Positions 23,406-34,620 are shown, numbered from the stretch's first letter. The stretch is 64,000 nucleotides of DNA from Limnoperna fortunei (GCA_944474755.1 OX104124.1:44717342-44781341), one strand, 5' to 3'. Program-made: numbers and translations. The notes: generated by a model not told the origin, from the sequence alone.

Positions 23406-24629
23406 ATGAATAGGTCTAAAATGTTACTGCATTTTATACACGCATTCCTATTCATTCTTGTTTTCAATTAAACGATAGGCGCTTACAGGAATCAAGTGCG
23501 TGTAGTAGAACTTTAAATATACGAACGTGATTTTGAGGAAAAGGAATTAAATTGTGAGAATGTCGCAACGAAACATATACAATATTCAAATTCGTGCTCC
23601 TAATTATTAAAAGAAGAATTTATTCATTACACATCAAAAATATGCTAAACGTTTTCTGGCGAATTTTGTCTATTGTGTCTTGTATATTATAGTACTTACT
23701 TTTGAGCTGTGTCTTTTCTTTCCATGTGGCGAATGACCTTGTTTTCTTTGTTTCAATAGCAAACACTCACAATTAATATATCAAATTACGCGTGCACGTG
23801 TGGTTTAAAGACCCTTGTGTAATTTCATGACCCTTGCTATTTACATTCGATCGGCAAGAACAAAAAGCCACTGTAAGAGATATACAGAGAAATAAAGCGA
23901 ACGAAACTGACCGGGAAATGTTAATTAAATTCTGGTAGAAATTCGTAAACTTTGATACAATGTAAAGTATCTATGTTGCAATCCCCCACCCCCGTAAATC
24001 GCCAGTTAATGAAAAACCACTGTAAGAGACATAATTTGAAAAAAAGCAAAACAGATTGAATAGGAACATACTACTTAAATTCTTGTGGAAATTCGGAAAT
24101 TCGTTTATTTATTAAAATGTAAAGAATCTATTATGTCGAAACATTCCCATCCTCTTCAATCCAGGAAAGATTTTAAAACAGAAAGAACAATTTTTTAATA
24201 TCATTTGTTTTAAAATATTTAAAAATATTTAAACTATATTCTTTATTTCAAAACATACGTGTTAAACTGTAAAATATTTATATCTAATCCCAATCTACCC
24301 CAACCCAACACACTATTTAAAAAAAAAAATCGTATATGGGTTCTTAATAAGTCAAACACTTATAAACATTACAAGGACGTAGCAAATATGTTCGCTAAGT
24401 TTATTGTAACGTAAAAAACACGTTGAATTAACGTTATGTTTTACGTGATATAACAACGTTTACACAATGTTGCTATTTTTGACAACGTCAGATAAACTTG
24501 CTTAATTACGTTACGAATTAAAGACGTAACAACGTTGCATTTTCGTTGTAGATAAGTACCGTCAAGTCCGACATTCTCACAAATTATAAGCAACGTTAGA
24601 TTTACGTCATGTGTTTGCTGGGTGGCTAT

Positions 24630-24757
24630 GTCTCAACGTTGGCCCAACGTAGGGCCGATGAGCAAAATTACGTTGGGCCAACGTAGTCTGCCAACGTTGG
24701 CCCAACGAAGTTGCCATCATTAACCCAACGTTGGCCCAACGTGTGATTGCTATCTGT
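24630..24757. repeat. ACGTTGGCCCAACGT palindrome array, right block
   Basis: Four copies of the palindrome word occur between CTCAACGTTGGCCCAACG and the end GATTGCTATCTG. The end is the inverse of CAGATAGCAA at 16540, so the two blocks may be the ends of one element of about 8.2 kb that has accumulated insertions. Confidence 0.55.
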
Positions 24758-26084
24758 GTGGTTAAAATATCTTTTAGATGGCCTGTAGCTTTGTTTCTTT
24801 AATTTTCATCATCAGCTAGAATACACATATATGTGTGAGTCTGTGTTTGGAAAATATACATTTTTGTTCTCCGGAATATGATCTAAGTTGGTACTAGTAC
24901 TTGTAGTATAACTTAAGTACATGCATAAAATTAAAAATGTGTAAGTTTGATGTACATGTATAGGCTAGATTCATTAGAACTTAATTACAATATACCAGTA
25001 TATTGTGGGTGGTTCCAAAAAACCACGCAGGAACAGTTTATCTCTCAGATATAAAGTATATAATCCCAGCAAACAATTTTACGTCGTAGAAACGTCGTTA
25101 AAATGTATGTTTTTGGTTGCAGTAACGTTACTATAAAACGTTATTTTTACGAAAAAATGGATGGTTTTCATAACGTCGCCTTAACGTTTTTTGCAACCAA
25201 TTTACGACGTTTAACAGACATTCACCAAACGTTACGAAAAAATCGTGACGTACACCCGACATTTAGACTACGTATGATTTTGAAGAAGATGTTCTGTAAA
25301 CGTTGTCACAACATTAAAAATAATACATAACACGTTCCACAGACGTTTGTCTAACGTAATTGAAACAAGCAATTGTTGCATATATGAAAAAATGTCTTCC
25401 TGATAATCACTGTTCCGTTTTTTCCTTGAAAGAAATAACCGCATCGTATTTATTAACCACAACAATACATCTCTGATAGCCAACGTAAAACAAATGCAAG
25501 ATACCAAATGGTGAACATTTCAAGAATTCAAGGAACATATAAAAAGCTACATATAACTGCCTTTATGTCTCGAAAAGCTCTGCTGCAGACTCCACAAAAT
25601 ACATTGTAGGGTGAAATACAAAATACGATTTTCAAAGGAAAAACGATGCAAATTACTTGTATAATTAAAATGGAAAAATAAATTAGTTTCCTATTTTTTA
25701 TTGTTTAAATATTACAAGACAAAACAGTTAATTAAGCCTCTGACACACAGTTGTACAAGAGGACACAAAGAAAATATAAACAGTAGTTGGTTTAAGACAT
25801 TAATACATACAGACACAAATACAGCTACATTAATTAAAACACACAAAGGCAATACATATTAAAACATATGTTCAACAAATACTTACAGTCAATACTCAAA
25901 GCAAATAAATAACAATAAGTGTTGTAGAGAGAGCAAAAAATACAAAAGCAGTTTATTCACAACACAGATCTATATATTTGGATCTTAGGATTTTGTAATA
26001 TACAATCAATACATTAACTTTTTAGAAATTTTTGCAGAGTTCTGCAATACAGATACAACTGGTTGCTGTCTGGATTCTGGCACC

Positions 26085-26085
<1 letters not shown>

Positions 26086-26141
<56 letters not shown>

Positions 26142-26143
26142 AA

Positions 26144-26206
<63 letters not shown>

Positions 26207-26208
26207 AT
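26086..26208. repeat. (AAAT)n microsatellite, expanded
   Basis: About 30 units, twice the length in copy 1, again abutting the last acceptor. The 65-residue IYLF-repeat ORF on the minus strand is this tract in translation. Confidence 0.95.
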
Positions 26209-26469
26209 ATGTCTTGCATCTTCCCATATTTTTCATCAGAATTAAAGCAATATAATTTCTTTATCTGATAGACTCTTTTTAACCATCTATTACATTATTA
26301 TTTTTTTATTCAGTACATTAAGCATTCTTTATACGACACGGTAGCAGTGGTCAAGTTTGAAGTGTGTGTAAAGCTCTACAAAAAATGTTTAAATATACTA
26401 TAATTTTATGAATTTGGTCCCAGGATAAAAGATTTTATATCAGTGTGTCTCTGTAAGCTGATATTTTGA

Positions 26470-26712
26470 AACGAGGGCGTCGGTGGCCGCGTGGTTATGG
26501 TAGTTAGTCATCTTCTATTGACCACGTGTCTGTTAACGCTGCGGTCGCGGGATCGCGCCTTACGACGGATAGGGTGTGCTCGAATACAAAACTTAATTGA
26601 CAAGGATTGAGGTTGTTCGGGCTTTTCACCGGGTATTCCTCCCGCAAAAAACCTGGACGTCATGATACAGCTGAAAAATTGCTGAAAGTTGCGTCAACCA
26701 CAATTTAAATGA
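26470..26712 (+). mobile_element. tRNA-derived SINE inside DUF4806-carrying element copy 2
   Basis: Orthologous to the SINE at 22014 (same position in the parent element, TGGCCGCGTGG head), so the insertion predates the duplication. Confidence 0.65.
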
Positions 26713-27410
26713 AAACTAACATAAATCTGAAAATGTTTTGAGACAGTCTATGTTCTGAATACAGTATTATTTGGTTTTCCCAAAGTTAGCAATTATTAAA
26801 CTTACCTTATATCTGGATCCCCTGGCCTATTAGGGTCATGTTTTAGGCATTCCGTTATAATCTCCTTCGCATCCATTTCTGTGGCTGACGGATGATTTTT
26901 TCTGTATGCCCCTGAAGAAGAAGAAAATTAATAAATCTTTCGGTATTTTTTTGTCATCTGGTTAGCAGTAGTTGCACTTCGATAAATTTGTCATTTGCAA
27001 AGATTGATAAGGGTTACAGAAAGATTCAGTAATGGGAGCTTTCCTTTTTCCCTCTTAAACTGTAGTCAGACCATAATGCATTGCTGCCAATTGTCTTCAT
27101 CATTCGCCGTATGGAGTCCCAACCAGAGCTACCACCCACAGCAGTAAGCAGCTTGAGCTGTACGACGATAAAAAAAAACAATAAATGATTTTACTATACA
27201 TATAATCTTAATCCTACTGAAATATGTGCAAAAATGAAAGAAGAATAATAGGGACCTGATTATTTCCTGTATAAGCGATGTTTACAAAATATTTCAGTTT
27301 GGGGTACAAATTGCACATAAGAAAATGTCGACTGGCTGAAATGCGTTAAGTACATATTTCACGAAATAAGATAACTATAAATACATTCTAAGACCCAAAT
27401 GAATAGGTCT

Positions 27411-27707
27411 TCTTCTTCTTCTTGTTGGGGGTTTTAACTTCCTACACTGATAAATAAATACCCTCGGTCGGACGGTTGTTAGTTGTCAGTAGTCCATGGA
27501 CTCCACCATAGTGGGAAGCCCAGCCTTCGGGATACCTAGTCGAAGAACTCGGCACCATATGTTCTACTAGCGGCCGGGCTGCTCCGATGTAACGTTGGCC
27601 TACTCCAGTACCCCACATGGGTAGGAGCGTTTCCGCATTCTGTCCTATCGAGGTCTTACATCTGCAGAGTGAGCAGCCAGTGTGTGCTTTCCTCTGACAT
27701 TTATTAC
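27411..27707 (-). mobile_element. SINE-like retroposon (in copy 2)
   Basis: Same insertion as at 23118. Here the flanks are ATGAATAGGTCT and ATGACTAGGTCT, one mismatch. Confidence 0.65.
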
Positions 27708-28921
27708 ATGACTAGGTCTAAAATATTACTGCATTTTATACACGCATTCCTATTAATTCTTGTTTTCAATTAAACGATAACCGCTTACAGGACTCAAGTG
27801 CGTGTAGTAAAACTTTTAAATATTCGAACGTGATTTTGAGGAAAATGAATTAAATTGTGCGAATGTCGCAACGAAACATATACAATATTCAAATTCGTGC
27901 TCTTAAAGAATTAAAAGAAGAATTATTACATATTAAAAATATACTAAACGTTTTCTTTTGAATTTTGTCTATTGTATCTTGTATATTATAGTGATCTATA
28001 GTACTTACTTTTGAGCTTTGTCTTTTCTTTCCGTGTGGCAAATGACCCAGTTTTCTTTGTTTCAATAGCAAACACTCACAAGATATCAAATTACGCGTGC
28101 ACGTGTGGTTTTACAACCCTTTTGTAATTTCATAACCCTTGCTATTTACATCCGATCGGCAAGAACAAAAGCCACTGTAAGAGAAATAAAGCGAACGAAA
28201 CTGACCGGGAAATGTTAATTAAATTCTGGTAGAAATTCATAAAATTTGATACAATGTAAAGTATCCATGTTGCAATCCCCCACACCGTAAATCGCCAGTT
28301 AATAAAAAAACCACTGCAAGAGACATAATTTGAAAAAAAGCAAAACAGATTGAGGAGGAACATGCTAATTAAATCTTTGTGGAAATTCATTTATTTATTA
28401 AAATGTAATGAATCTATTATGTCGAAACCCTCCCACCCTCTTCAATCCAGGAAAGATTTTTAAACAGAAAGAAAAATTGTTTAATATCATTTGTTTTAAA
28501 ATATTTAAACTATATTCTTTATTTTAAAACATACGTGTTAAACTGTAAAATATTTATATCTAATCTCCATCTACCCCAACCCAACACACTATCTTTCAAA
28601 AAATCGTATATGGGTTCTTAATAAGTCGAACACTAATAAACGTTACAAGGACGTTGCAAATATGTTCGCTAAGTTTATTGTAACGTAAAAAACACGTTGA
28701 ATTAACGTTATGTTTTACGTGATTTAACAACGTCTACACAATGTTATACAAATGTTGCTATTTTTGACAACGTTTTAACAACGTCAGTTAAACGTGCTTA
28801 ATTACGTTGCGAATTAAAGACGTAACAACGACGTTGCATTTTCGTTGTAGATAAGTAACGTCAGGTCCGACATTCTCACAACTTATAACCAACGTTAGAT
28901 TTACGTCATGTGTTTGCTGGG

Positions 28922-29922
28922 ATGTCGCTGCGAAAACCGGCTGCTAGTTCAAAAGCATCAATAGAAATTATTGTTACTCACCAATCTGAGAAGACACCTG
29001 ATCTATTAATGGCTATATATGTTTATTTTTTATATAGGTATAGACAAATCCTTAAGGCAATTAATCACTCCCCTTTTCCTTAAAAAATGTGGTGTTTTGT
29101 TGGTTTGTTTTCAGTCTTCTACACTTATTTGGTTTGTCGTGTTGAGAGCGAGTATCAATTCATCATATTCTTACCAGAACCTGTGATGTATCGGTGTTGT
29201 TTGTAAACAAACAGTGACGACATATTTTGCATACATTAAACATCGTAAAAGGTCACAAATTATAAAAATAATTAAAATTTGAAATAAATTTTATATAATC
29301 GATAATTTTTGTTTATTTAAAAAACAATCTGTAATATTTCTTTAAAACATAAAAATTAAAATTTTTAGACTAAGATTTCGCATGCCAATTTCCAGTAATT
29401 TACTTTTAATGGGTTACCAACTTTTATATCAAAATATGATAAATTTCCTAACCTTGTTTCGAAAAATAAATATGTACACGAATTTCCGAAATATTGTCCT
29501 ACATTTTAATCCATGTTTTGGCTACATTACCTTCCGTACCAAAGTTTATTTAACTTTTACATCAAAATTTGACAAAAACCATTGGCTAGTGGATATTCGG
29601 CCATCTTAACCAAAGGGAGATTATTCGATTCCAAGTCCTGGTCTTATTCAACAATGTCAATTATTCTGGTACCCTGACGATGATATCCTCATTAGCCTAA
29701 GCGGCTGTCGAATATAATATATTTGAAGTGAGGCTTGCGTCAATGAAAAATATTGCACCAGGAGACAATTCAACAGTTGCCACAAAGGAGAAGCCCATAT
29801 ATTTAAATATCTTTAAAGCCATGTTGTAATCTGCAGACGACAGAAAATTACAAAATGTAAAAAGCTCTCGAATGTGAAAAAAGCTTTTTCCCCTCACCTA
29901 TCAAATGACAACTTTGATTTCA
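28922..29922. other. AT-rich spacer, no gene seen
   Basis: Short ORFs at 29382-29609 and 29697-29897 have no motif or splice context. Nothing else is supported. Confidence 0.4.
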
Positions 29923-29935
29923 TTTGTACAAAGAT

Positions 29936-29999
29936 TGTTTGTTTGTTTGTTTGTTGTTTAACGTCCAGCAAGCAATATTTCAGCTATATTCAGGACGTG
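29936..29999 (-). mobile_element. 64-bp LINE-tail-only insertion
   Basis: A (TTTG)n tract followed by TTTAACGTCCAGCAAGCAAT and CAGCTATATTCAGGACGTG is the terminal piece of the LINE tail in reverse orientation. It is flanked by TTTGTACAAAGAT (29923-29935) and TTTGGACAAAGAT (30000-30012), a 13-bp target duplication with one mismatch. It is thus an extreme 5'-truncated retroposition. Confidence 0.8.
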
Positions 30000-30012
30000 T
30001 TTGGACAAAGAT

Positions 30013-31559
30013 GTGCAAGTGATTGACAAAGGCATTGCTTTTAGTTTGGTAACTTAAAAATAATCCATCTTCCTCCTACGCCGATATCCATTCATAAAAT
30101 AGTCAACATGTCTTCATCTTCCAGTTCCAGATTGAATTTTATCAATTAATATACCGTAAACATAACCATACACGTCTTAAAACTTCACTCATTCATTCTT
30201 TTGAAAGATTTTCACAATGTCAAAGGTTGTTCTTTTGATTTTCGTCCAAAGCTTAAAATTCATTTCCACATCACATTTTCCGCGTTTGTATCCGCCATCT
30301 TGGATCAAAGTTGGTACAAAAAACTTGACCAATCAGACGTTCCGATAGGTACGGCGCGTTCCATTTCAGTTTTGGGAGGTACAACTGGTACGTTCCGGAT
30401 AATGGAAAGCACCCCAGGTTACAATGTCAATCAATAAGGTCAAAAATAAGGCAAGATGTTTCCGCCACTTACATGCAGTCATGCGCAGTGCCGCTTCTTG
30501 GTTAAAAAAATATGTTTTAGCGAATCCGAACCTAAAACACAAAAATAAACTGTAATAATTTAGGCAACATGATTATTACGATAACAAGAAAAATAAACAC
30601 CCATATCAAAAGTTGTTCGATTTATATGTTATAGGTGTATCCGATTTGGTTTATTATTATTTTTTTTAATTTGTTTTTTATTTAAAATTTCATCATATGC
30701 TGTTGAGGGTTACAAATATGATCAAACAGACGATTGTGGAATGAAAGAAATAATCATCTTGATTATAATATCTCAACTTTGAGAAAAGTACTTTAAAACA
30801 AGTACTATCTTTAAACAGATAACCGACGCAGTAAAGATATAAATGTTGTTATGCATTGAACTAATAATCGCCATTATTGTCATACAAATTCTACGTTTCA
30901 ATAGACCAGAAATGTTTGATTGAATTTTTTTGGGGGAAGTTCTGACGGACAAATGTTGGCAAACCTTATAACTATTACTAGTGAAATCAGGTACCTATAA
31001 ATTAACATTAGTCACAGGTGAAATGAGTTTTAAATTATTAATTTATACACGTGTGCCCTCTTATGCCCCTATGTGTTTTTATATTTCAACAGATTATTTT
31101 TTTTTACGTGTTTTCGATATTAACTGATTTACCAAGCATACAGTTAACCTAAAATTGATCATTTACATACAACTACATGTACATGTGCAGTACATGTACA
31201 TGTATTCAAGAATGTTTATTGATATTATGTATTGAAAAACACTGCCTAAGATATAGAAATGAAGTTTTTCTGCGAGCACCAAAGTTGTTATACAATAAAG
31301 TAAACAAATTGAATATTAGAAATTTTTTAATCAAATGTTTATTGTTTAAAATTTACTGAAAATCTAGCGCATGCGTGAACTTGGAAGGTCGTAGATTTTT
31401 CATTGGAGTAAAATTAGTAAATATTGGTCTTTTTTAACAAAATGTTTTAGCATTCCTTGATTTAATTCTTGTGGAAATCCCTTAATTCTATTTCTTAAGC
31501 AAGCGGAACCAAAATCTAAATGGAAATTACATAATAACTAGAAACAAACTAATTCAATT
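30013..31559. other. Spacer, no gene seen
   Basis: AT-rich DNA. ORFs at 30201-30437 and 31177-31359 show no recognisable motif. A TGTACATG-rich patch lies at 31168-31205. Confidence 0.4.
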
Positions 31560-31742
31560 TCATTACTTATTGCATTGGAGCTAAAAATAACTACTTCCGG
31601 ACCGCCATAAAAAATTGTAAACAAATTGGCAACTCACTCATCTTTGTCCCCACTTTGTATTAACATGGTTTTTCTTACCACCTGATGCCTTTTGCAAACC
31701 GGAGGGACGAAGAACTAACTTACCTATTCACTGCTAACATCT

Positions 31743-32399
31743 TTGTCAGGTAGGCTGAACTTTCTAGCACAACAGTATAGATACAAGAAAATAAAATACA
31801 ATGGAATTTTAATATATACATTATTATCAGCTTCAATCATATTACTGTTAATAACTCTTAGTCAACATTCCAATAACATAGACATGAAGCTTCAATCACA
31901 ACATGATATAGGTGATCATGAACATCTAAGAAATGACACACTGAAATTAACCATCCTTGCAATGAATCTAAAGACTAACCGATGCAGACCTGTAAGTAAG
32001 TACATTTGTATATTACTTCTTGCTATTGCCGCAGATATTGAAACAAATCCTGGTCCCAAAACACCAAAATGGCCACGAGGAACATGTTCAAAAGCAGTGG
32101 CATGGAAACATCAAGCTATCTGTTGTAATAGCTGTGAAACTTGGTATCACATACAATGTCAAAATATACACTCAAATATTTTCAGATTTATGGATGCAAG
32201 CAATGTGTCATGGGAATGTTTGAGTTGTGGTATGCAAAACTTCTCAACATCATTATTTAACACAACATACAATATTGAAACAAAAACCTCATTTTCAAAC
32301 TTGAGTTCCAGTTCTGAAATAAGCAGCCCAGGCATACCAACTGCTACATCCTCACCTAAACACAATCATGGTTATAAAAACAACAAACAGAAAGGCTAA
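31743..32399 (+). CDS. 2A-like plus PHD-finger ORF of the CR1-type LINE
   Basis: The frame is open for 218 codons. Its first ATG is at 31884, so the true start may be there (about 171 residues). A hydrophobic stretch (ILLLAIAADIETNPGP) ends in DIETNPGP at 32034-32057, which fits the D-x-E-x-N-P-G-P signature of 2A/CHYSEL ribosome-skipping peptides, known from CR1-like LINEs of marine invertebrates. It is followed by a Cys/His cluster: CSKAVAWKHQAICCNSC, WYHIQCQ and WECLSCG. This is a PHD-type zinc finger with W before the last cysteine pair, about residues 114-163. A serine-rich tail ends the ORF. In intact relatives the frame runs on into endonuclease and RT. Here it stops. Confidence 0.75.
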   Translation: MSGRLNFLAQQYRYKKIKYNGILIYTLLSASIILLLITLSQHSNNIDMKLQSQHDIGDHEHLRNDTLKLTILAMNLKTNRCRPVSKYICILLLAIAADIETNPGPKTPKWPRGTCSKAVAWKHQAICCNSCETWYHIQCQNIHSNIFRFMDASNVSWECLSCGMQNFSTSLFNTTYNIETKTSFSNLSSSSEISSPGIPTATSSPKHNHGYKNNKQKG

Positions 32400-34581
32400 G
32401 TTTGATAAACCTAGGATAAAAAGACCCTTAAGAATACTTGTTGTCAATTTTCAGTCAATAAAAATAAAAAAGAAGAACTCCATGAAGTCACTACGTTACC
32501 ACCTATTGGACAATCAGACCATGTCATTGTTTATTTTGAATAAGACACCTGGTTTAGGAGAATTAGGGAAGTACCTAGAAAAATACTAAAATATAACAAA
32601 GCTAACTGGGCAAACATCAGTAACGATTTACAAACAACACACACAACAATCAGTTCCAAATATCAAAATGAAAATGTGGACACATTATGGAACATATTCA
32701 AAGTAAATCCTCTTGACTCTATTAATAAAAATGTTCCTCATAAGATGCTCACATCCAAATACAGACTTCTATGGGTAACTGACAAAATACGACGACTTAT
32801 AAACAGAAAGCACAAGGCTTATAAAAACCGCCTAAAAACACAGAAACAGTTAAAAAAGTTAAAAAGATGTGTCCAAAAAGAGTTAAGTTAGCATACTGGA
32901 CTTACATTTAAAAAACCATCTGTGACATCCCAATTGAAGATACAAGTGTATATAATAGAACAGCACAAGCAAAACCAAAAGAACTCTTTAGCTATTTTAA
33001 AACTACAAGAATAGATAACACAGGTGTAGTACCATTGAAAAAAAATTGGAAACATAATAACAGACACAGAAGAAAAGGCAAACATCCTAAACCACCAAAT
33101 TCAATCTGAATTTACAAATGAAACAGACACATATTTACCAGATAAAGGTACAAGCCCTCATCCTTCTATGCCAAAAATTTTAATAAATGAAACTGGAATC
33201 ACAAAACTCTCAAATTCAAACCCTCATAAAGCATGTGGACCTGACAACATCAATGGCAGGGTATTAAAAACTCAAAGAACAAGTAGCTCCGATTCTCACT
33301 TTGATATTCAAAAAATCACTAGAAAGGGGCGAAACACCAAAAGACTGGAAGCATGCAAACGTTGCTCCAGCTTTCAAAAAGGGGAGAAATATAAACCTGA
33401 CAACTATCGACCTATATCTCTCACATTCATATGTTGTAAAATATTAGAACATGTAGTGACGAGCAATATTATGAAACACCTAAAGAATTACAACATACTA
33501 TACGACCTACAACATGGCTTTTTAAAGCCCCGCTCATGTGAATCACAACTAATAGACTTCATACAAGAACTTGCAAGTAAAAACAATAAGAACATACAAA
33601 CTGACCTGATCATTATGGACTTTGCTAAGGTTTTCCACGCTGCCGTCTACTGTACAAACTAAAATATTATGGGATTGATATACACACTCTTAACTGGATA
33701 AAATCATTCTTAGCAGACAGGACGCAGACAGTTGTTATCAGGTGTTCCTCAAGCCACTGTACTTGGACCAATATTGTTCATGATATACATTAATGACTTT
33801 CCTGAATACTTACATCATAGTAAACTAAGACTCTTCGCAGATGATAGTATTATATAAAAAAGAAATAAAATCTGTCGAAGACTAAAAAACTGCAACAAGA
33901 CCTCAACGCAGCAGCTCAACGGGAAGCTGATTGGCTCATGGCTTTCCATCCTGATAAATGCAGAAAGCTAACAATCTCACAAAAAAGCAACAATTTCATC
34001 ATAATTACATACTTCACAATCATACATTAGAATCCGTATCATACGCAAAGTATTTGGGAGTAACAATACAGTCAAATTTAAAATGGAACGAACACTATAA
34101 TAACATCAAATGGAAACAAAGCTCTTGGATTTTTAAAAAGAAACGTACAAAATCAAATGCAAACATCAAATCAAGAGCCTACCAAGCACTAGTACGCCCC
34201 AAGCTAGAAAACAGCTGTAGCCTTGGGGACCCTTATACAAAAGAAACAAAACACCAACTGGAAATGGTACAAAGACGAGCAGCTCGCTATGTAGTAAATA
34301 ATTACCACAACACTAGCAGCGTTACAAACATGATCCAGACACTGCAGTGGCCTACATTAGCTAAGCGCCGCCTTAAAACTCGACTTGTTCTGTTTTATAA
34401 AGTTTTCCATTGCCTAAAAGCTATACCAAATAATATCCTCACACAATCCGACAGCAGGACAGGAAAACATCACACACGAATTTTTAGGCATTTACGTTGT
34501 AATAAAGAAACATATAAATGGTCATCTTGTCCAAGAACAATAATACAGTTTCCACCAGCTGTTATCTCCACACTTATGTAA
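32400..34581 (+). pseudogene. Endonuclease remnant and RT of the CR1-type LINE, broken
   Basis: Across at least five frames one reads SMKSLRYHLL (remnant), LLWVTDKIRRLINRKHKAY (32676-32891), NPHKACGPDNINGRVLK and KPDNYRPISLT with QHGFLKPRSCESQLIDF (33168-33662). Then GVPQATVLGPILFMIYINDF (about 33738) and LRLFADDSIIYK (about 33830), and the C-terminal block SYAKYLGVTIQSNLKWNEHY with RRAARYVVNNY (33958-34581). FADD carries the RT catalytic aspartates. No RNase H. Inactivated by frameshifts, stops and the endonuclease deletion. Confidence 0.85.
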
Positions 34582-34620
34582 TTTCAAAATAGCTCTTATT
34601 TCCTATGTACAAAGTTTTAA

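Larger units (their letters stand above)
21661..23768 (-). pseudogene. DUF4806-like spliced gene fragment, copy 1
   Basis: Four exon-like blocks read on the minus strand with matching phases. Exon a, 23700 to about 23768 (LLLKQRKQGHSPHGKKRHSS, ends AAAA then GTAAGTAC). Exon b, 22710-22865 (acceptor TACAG, starts LKLLTALGGSSGWDSIRRMM). Exon c, 22354-22459, exactly 106 bp (starts AYRKNHPSATEMDAKEIITE, ends PGDPDI, donor GTAAGTTT). Exon d, 21661-21685, ends CQNPDSK and a stop. The LGGSSGWDSIRRMMK core, a GKKGK block and the RKNHPSATE helix match what I recall of the DUF4806 C-terminal domain, whose function is unknown. Lesion: relative to copy 2, exon b lacks seven bases (TTGGCAG), which shifts the frame. 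The true 5' boundary of exon a is uncertain and no upstream exon was found. Confidence 0.6.
20735..24622. mobile_element. DUF4806-carrying element, copy 1 (left terminus lost)
   Basis: Nearly the whole segment is repeated in the same orientation at 25065-28921. Both ends are rich in AACGTT/ACGTAA words, and the right end TGTTTGCTGGG (24612-24622) is the inverse of the CCCAGCAAACA left end of copy 2. The left terminus of copy 1 is missing: homology starts at CGTTATTTTTAATAAAAAAA. Inside lie a minus-strand spliced gene fragment, a tRNA-SINE, a second retroposon and an (AAAT)n tract, all also in copy 2. I recognise no transposase. Confidence 0.75.
26014..28077 (-). pseudogene. DUF4806-like spliced gene fragment, copy 2
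   Basis: Blocks on the minus strand: 28009 to about 28077 (CECLLLKQRKLGHLPHGKKR, donor GTAAGTAC), 27018-27157 (starts LKLLTAVGGSSGWDSIRRMM, continues KTIGSNALWSDYSLRGKK), 26806-26911 (106 bp, same start AYRKNHPSATEMDAKEIITE) and 26014-26083 (starts CQNPDSNQLYLYC, ends FLKS and stop). Copy 2 keeps the seven bases lost in copy 1. It has one fewer A in the GGGAAAAAGG run and a deletion that removed the donor of the second block, so it too is broken. The two copies have complementary lesions, which shows an originally intact reading frame across the splice sites. Confidence 0.6.
25065..28921. mobile_element. DUF4806-carrying element, copy 2 (both TIRs)
   Basis: The 3857-bp element is bounded by CCCAGCAAACA (25065-25075) and TGTTTGCTGGG (28911-28921). 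Subterminal regions are dense in AACGTT, ACGTAA and CAACGT words on both sides. It is flanked by AT on both sides, too short to call a target duplication. The interior is colinear with 20735-24622. No transposase was seen, so it is probably mobilised in trans if at all. Confidence 0.8.
31560..34620 (+). mobile_element. CR1-type LINE with 2A-PHD first ORF, internally deleted
   Basis: The element has a 5' leader (approximate start 31560, with the word ACCTGATGCCTTTTGCAAAC), an ORF with a 2A-like motif and PHD finger, a remnant of the endonuclease (start LRILVVNFQSIK near 32420 and end PPIGQSDHVIVYFE near 32495), and a frameshifted RT. Most of the endonuclease is deleted. Ends are approximate and no target duplication was identified. 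Confidence 0.8.

Noticed and set aside
26022..26219. 65-residue ORF of LFIY repeats resembling a membrane protein
   Set aside because: It is the (AAAT)n microsatellite read through.
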